Program-made: the position numbers and the translations under genes
Part shown: positions 6,652 through 8,757 of the stretch, one piece after another
Layout of the letters: every line of letters starts with the position of its first letter
How positions within the stretch are numbered: the first letter of the stretch is position 1
Notes under the pieces: generated by a model
Databases searched by the model: none
What the model was told of the DNA's origin: nothing
What the model saw: the letters and a program-made list of their open reading frames with translations, nothing else
NCBI GenBank assembly: GCA_002389175.1
Contig: DGNZ01000211.1
Coordinates: 1-8,757, forward strand
Direction of reading: 5' to 3'
Source of the DNA: Rhodospirillaceae bacterium UBA4479
Lineage (GTDB): Bacteria; Pseudomonadota; Alphaproteobacteria; Rhodospirillales; Casp-alpha2
DNA length: 8,757 nucleotides

Positions 6652-6777
6652 GCCCGCAGTATGCCATATGAGTACAAATGTAGAACAAGATAATTCGATC
6701 ATAATGACTGAGAAATCGTGATAGACGACCATTTCATCGTTAAGGTATTCAACTAACAAAGGAACTACTGGGCCAGC
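6652..6777. promoter_or_regulatory. Divergent intergenic region between dinB and the coiled-coil gene
   Basis: This 126-base AT-rich gap must carry the promoters for both dinB (-) and the coiled-coil/GAF pair (+). I could not place convincing -35/-10 boxes for either. The only distinct element is the LexA-like box at 6672-6686. For the + strand gene, AAAGGA at 6758-6763 is the only ribosome-site candidate, and at 14 bases from the ATG at 6778 its spacing is long. Confidence 0.5.
6672..6686 (-). promoter_or_regulatory. Candidate LexA (SOS) operator upstream of dinB
   Basis: On the dinB strand this reads GTTC-TACATTT-GTAC, a 7/8 match to the alphaproteobacterial LexA direct repeat GTTC-N7-GTTC. 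It ends 20 bases before the preferred dinB start, where an operator would be expected. A match this good would turn up by chance in a gap of this size roughly one time in ten, so the position carries much of the weight. It could also affect the divergent coiled-coil gene. Confidence 0.45.
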
Positions 6778-7560
6778 ATGTCAGACAGCGAAACCAATGT
6801 TATCGATCACGAAGGTGACGAACTCTATCAAGCGAACATAGAGTTACGGCATTTGCGCGATACGCTTGCGGTTATGCGCGAGGAGTTGGAGCAGGTTCAC
6901 GCCGAAAAAGCCCAATCTGTCACCCAGGCATCATCGGCAAATGCGGATCAGATAAAGCAGCTTCGTGATACGGCAGCGGCCCTTCGTGAAGAACTTGACC
7001 GGGTGAACATGGAAAAGGCCCGTGACGTCACATTGGCCATGTCTGCAAATGCTGATGAGATTAAACAGTTACGCGATACTGCGGCGCAATTGCGTGAAGA
7101 ATATGAACATGCACGATTCGAAGCAGATCGGCGTGTCCAAGAAGCGGTCTCTGTGAACGCCAGTGAAATCGCGCACTTGAAAGAGACCGCGCAGGCGCTG
7201 CGCGATGAACTCGAAGATATACGCCATGATGCGAATGAGCAGGTTCAAAAGGCCGTTTCAGATGCATCTGCTGAAATCCGGACGATGCGGGAGACAGCAA
7301 GTGCGCTGCGTGACGAGTTGGAAGCGCTGCGTATCGAAAAGGAAACCGCCATCCAAGAAGCCGTTCGTGTAGGTGTAGACGAGGCAAAACATCTGAAGGC
7401 AACGGTTCAAGGCTTGCGGGAAGAGCTGGAATCGACCAAATTTATGGGAGAAGAAGCGCTGGAGCAGACAAGGCGTGAGGCTAGGAACGAAAACGCCCAC
7501 CTAGAAGGGATGGTCGCCGCGTTGCGCGATGAACTAGAAAAAGCCAAAGGGAATACATAG
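6778..7560 (+). CDS. Coiled-coil protein made of 36-residue repeats
   Basis: I do not recognise a named family. The 260-residue product has a 22-residue acidic N-terminal tail and then six back-to-back units of exactly 36 residues (23-58, 59-94, 95-130, 131-166, 167-202, 203-238) and a 22-residue partial seventh (239-260). The unit core is L-[RK]-[DE]-T-x-x-x-L-R-[DE]-E-L-E, followed by a charged stretch and an Ala/Ser/Asn-rich end. There is no Pro, Cys or Trp anywhere, no signal peptide and no membrane segment. This predicts one long cytoplasmic helix, probably a dimeric rod. Hydrophobic positions step 3,4,3,4,3,4,4,3,4,4 through each unit, a heptad/hendecad mixture. The stop is followed after 4 bases by a tandem-GAF sensor gene, so the two are almost certainly one transcript. 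A scaffold or partner role for the sensor is inference. Start is the ATG at 6778; no other in-frame start was seen nearby. Confidence 0.88.
   Translation: MSDSETNVIDHEGDELYQANIELRHLRDTLAVMREELEQVHAEKAQSVTQASSANADQIKQLRDTAAALREELDRVNMEKARDVTLAMSANADEIKQLRDTAAQLREEYEHARFEADRRVQEAVSVNASEIAHLKETAQALRDELEDIRHDANEQVQKAVSDASAEIRTMRETASALRDELEALRIEKETAIQEAVRVGVDEAKHLKATVQGLREELESTKFMGEEALEQTRREARNENAHLEGMVAALRDELEKAKGNT
6844..7557 (+). repeat. 108-base coding tandem repeat (six full units plus a partial one)
   Basis: Units start at 6844, 6952, 7060, 7168, 7276, 7384 and 7492 (the last has 22 codons). Register is perfect at 36 codons with no insertion or deletion. The amino-acid pattern is much better conserved than the DNA: the core L-R-D-T of adjacent units uses different Leu, Arg and Thr codons. 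The array therefore looks old and maintained by selection on the protein rather than freshly expanded. Confidence 0.88.
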
Positions 7561-7564
7561 CGCG

Positions 7565-8757
7565 ATGGCAAGAGACATGCGTGCGCAAAAGGGCAAGAAG
7601 TCGGGTGACGTGACCTCTATCGAAGAGGGGAAGCGCCTGCCCCCACGCCACCGTCGAAAGATCGAAGAAAGCGGCGGGGACATGCCGATTGAGGCTCTCC
7701 GCAAATTAGAACGTGCAGACTTGAAGCTTAAACAAGCCGAGATGCTGCTTAACGTATCGCGCCGCGTTGCGGCCATTGAAACGTTGGACGAAGTCTTGGC
7801 CACGTTGGTCGAGATGACGACGTTTGAAATTGGCGCTGAGCGGGGCACGTTGTTCTTGAATGACCCGATCACCGACGAACTGTATTCCAGGTTTGCCCAG
7901 GGTAATTTCCAGCGGGAAATCCGTATATTGAATACGTCCGGTGTGGCGGGGCATGTGTTCCAGTCGGGCGAGGGGGCGATCATCGATGATGCCTACAATG
8001 ATTCCCGGTTCAACCGCACGGTCGATGAACAAACAGGTTTTAAGACGCGCAATATCCTCTGTGCGCCAGTCCGAACCGTCAAAGACGAACTGATCGGCGT
8101 TATCCAGGTCCTGAACAAGAAACAGGGTGAATTCGAAGAAGAAGACCTGTCACTGCTCGAAGCCATGACCACCCAAGCTGCGGTCGCATTGCAGTCGACA
8201 CAGTTTGTCGAAAAGATGCGCAAATCCCGCGAAAAGGAATTGGAATTCCTGGATATCGTCACGGATGTGACGTCGGAATTGGAACTCGGCTCGTTACTGC
8301 AAAAAGTCATGGGTGAGGCAACCCGGATGCTGAGTGCGGATCGCAGTACGCTTTTCATCAACGACGAAAAAACCAATGAATTGTTCTCGCGTGTGGCGAT
8401 GGGCGATAGCCTTGGCGAAATCCGTTTGCCGAACCATTTGGGGATTGCGGGCACGGTGTTTACGTCCGGTGAGACGATGAACATTCCATATGCGTATGCG
8501 GATCTGCGCTTTAACCCCAGCTTTGATAAACAAACCGGATACTTCACGCGGTCCATTCTTTGTGTGCCTGTGACCAACAAGGACGGCAAGGTCATCGGTG
8601 TCACCCAGGTATTGAACAAACAGGGCGGGCCGTTTTCCGAAGAAGACGAAACACGCCTGAAGGCCTTCACATCCCAGATCGCCATTGCGCTGGAAAACGC
8701 GAAGTTGTTCGAAGATGTCCAGAACATGAAAAACTACAACGAAAGCATGCTGGAAAG
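7565..8757 (+). CDS. Tandem GAF-domain signalling protein, 3'-truncated by the window
   Basis: The frame is open from the ATG at 7565 to the window end (397 codons) with no stop. A basic, probably disordered N-terminus (1-50) leads into a short helix (about 43-70), GAF-A (about 73-212), a linker helix (213-233), GAF-B (about 235-378) and a second helix ending LFEDVQNMKNYNESMLE. The two GAF domains are clearly duplicates (GVAGHVFQSGE versus GIAGTVFTSGE; ILCAPV versus ILCVPV; QVLNK in both). GAF-B has the full NKFDE motif of cyclic-nucleotide-binding GAF domains (Asn351, Lys352, Phe357, Asp361, Glu362); GAF-A has Asn184, Lys185, Phe190, Asp194 but Leu195 for Glu. Proteins with this layout and the NYNESMLES linker, as recalled, often continue into a PAS domain and a class III adenylate/guanylate cyclase; a kinase or diguanylate cyclase is also possible. 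Start is 4 bases after the coiled-coil stop; AAAGGGA (7546-7552) is a 12-base-spaced ribosome site. Confidence 0.9.
   Translation, partial: MARDMRAQKGKKSGDVTSIEEGKRLPPRHRRKIEESGGDMPIEALRKLERADLKLKQAEMLLNVSRRVAAIETLDEVLATLVEMTTFEIGAERGTLFLNDPITDELYSRFAQGNFQREIRILNTSGVAGHVFQSGEGAIIDDAYNDSRFNRTVDEQTGFKTRNILCAPVRTVKDELIGVIQVLNKKQGEFEEEDLSLLEAMTTQAAVALQSTQFVEKMRKSREKELEFLDIVTDVTSELELGSLLQKVMGEATRMLSADRSTLFINDEKTNELFSRVAMGDSLGEIRLPNHLGIAGTVFTSGETMNIPYAYADLRFNPSFDKQTGYFTRSILCVPVTNKDGKVIGVTQVLNKQGGPFSEEDETRLKAFTSQIAIALENAKLFEDVQNMKNYNESMLE

Noticed and set aside
6652..6759. 36-residue N-terminal extension of dinB from a TTG
   Set aside because: No ribosome site, no similarity to the family start, and it would place the LexA-like box and the probable promoter inside the coding region.
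7993..8727. 244-residue open frame antisense to the GAF gene
   Set aside because: Serine-rich shadow of a strongly coding + strand frame with two recognisable GAF domains; it has no family features.

Overview
The window reads as chromosomal DNA of an alphaproteobacterium with moderate GC, probably a Rhodospirillales-like marine or aquatic lineage; the family level is a guess. The evidence is a Pol IV with an N-terminal zinc ribbon, a eukaryote-like dimeric NADP isocitrate dehydrogenase (IDH), a LexA-box-like GTTC-N7-GTAC site, and double-hairpin repeats of the kind common in that class. Six protein genes fill nearly all of it; two are cut by the window edges. There are no RNA genes, transposases, CRISPR arrays or phage genes.

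Left part (1-1390, + strand): the 3' end of a LOG-family phosphoribohydrolase gene, then, about 20 bases later, an isopenicillin N synthase-type Fe(II)/2-oxoglutarate dioxygenase, probably co-transcribed. Centre (1499-5091, + strand): two NADP-dependent isocitrate dehydrogenases in tandem from two different families, the 407-residue homodimeric type and the 741-residue monomeric type. A 143-base gap between them holds one inverted-repeat element. Both catalyse isocitrate to 2-oxoglutarate and make NADPH, so the locus carries apparently redundant TCA-cycle enzymes side by side. 2-Oxoglutarate is also the likely cosubstrate of the upstream dioxygenase, though this may be coincidence.

The 294-base convergent gap 5092-5385 is packed with three more double-hairpin repeats (REPIN-like). 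Their arms carry compensatory base changes and appear to be exchanged between elements. Next, on the - strand, lies dinB (DNA polymerase IV, 5386-6651), with a candidate LexA operator about 20 bases upstream of its preferred start.

Right part (6778 to the end, + strand), divergent from dinB: a 260-residue, all-helical protein built from a 36-residue unit repeated six times plus a partial seventh. Four bases later comes a tandem-GAF signalling protein that runs off the window. The second GAF domain has a complete NKFDE motif, the signature of cyclic-nucleotide-binding GAF domains; the first has all but the last residue. The pair looks like a two-gene unit of a sensor and a coiled-coil partner. 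It is the part of the window most likely to be functionally undescribed, but its output domain is outside the window.
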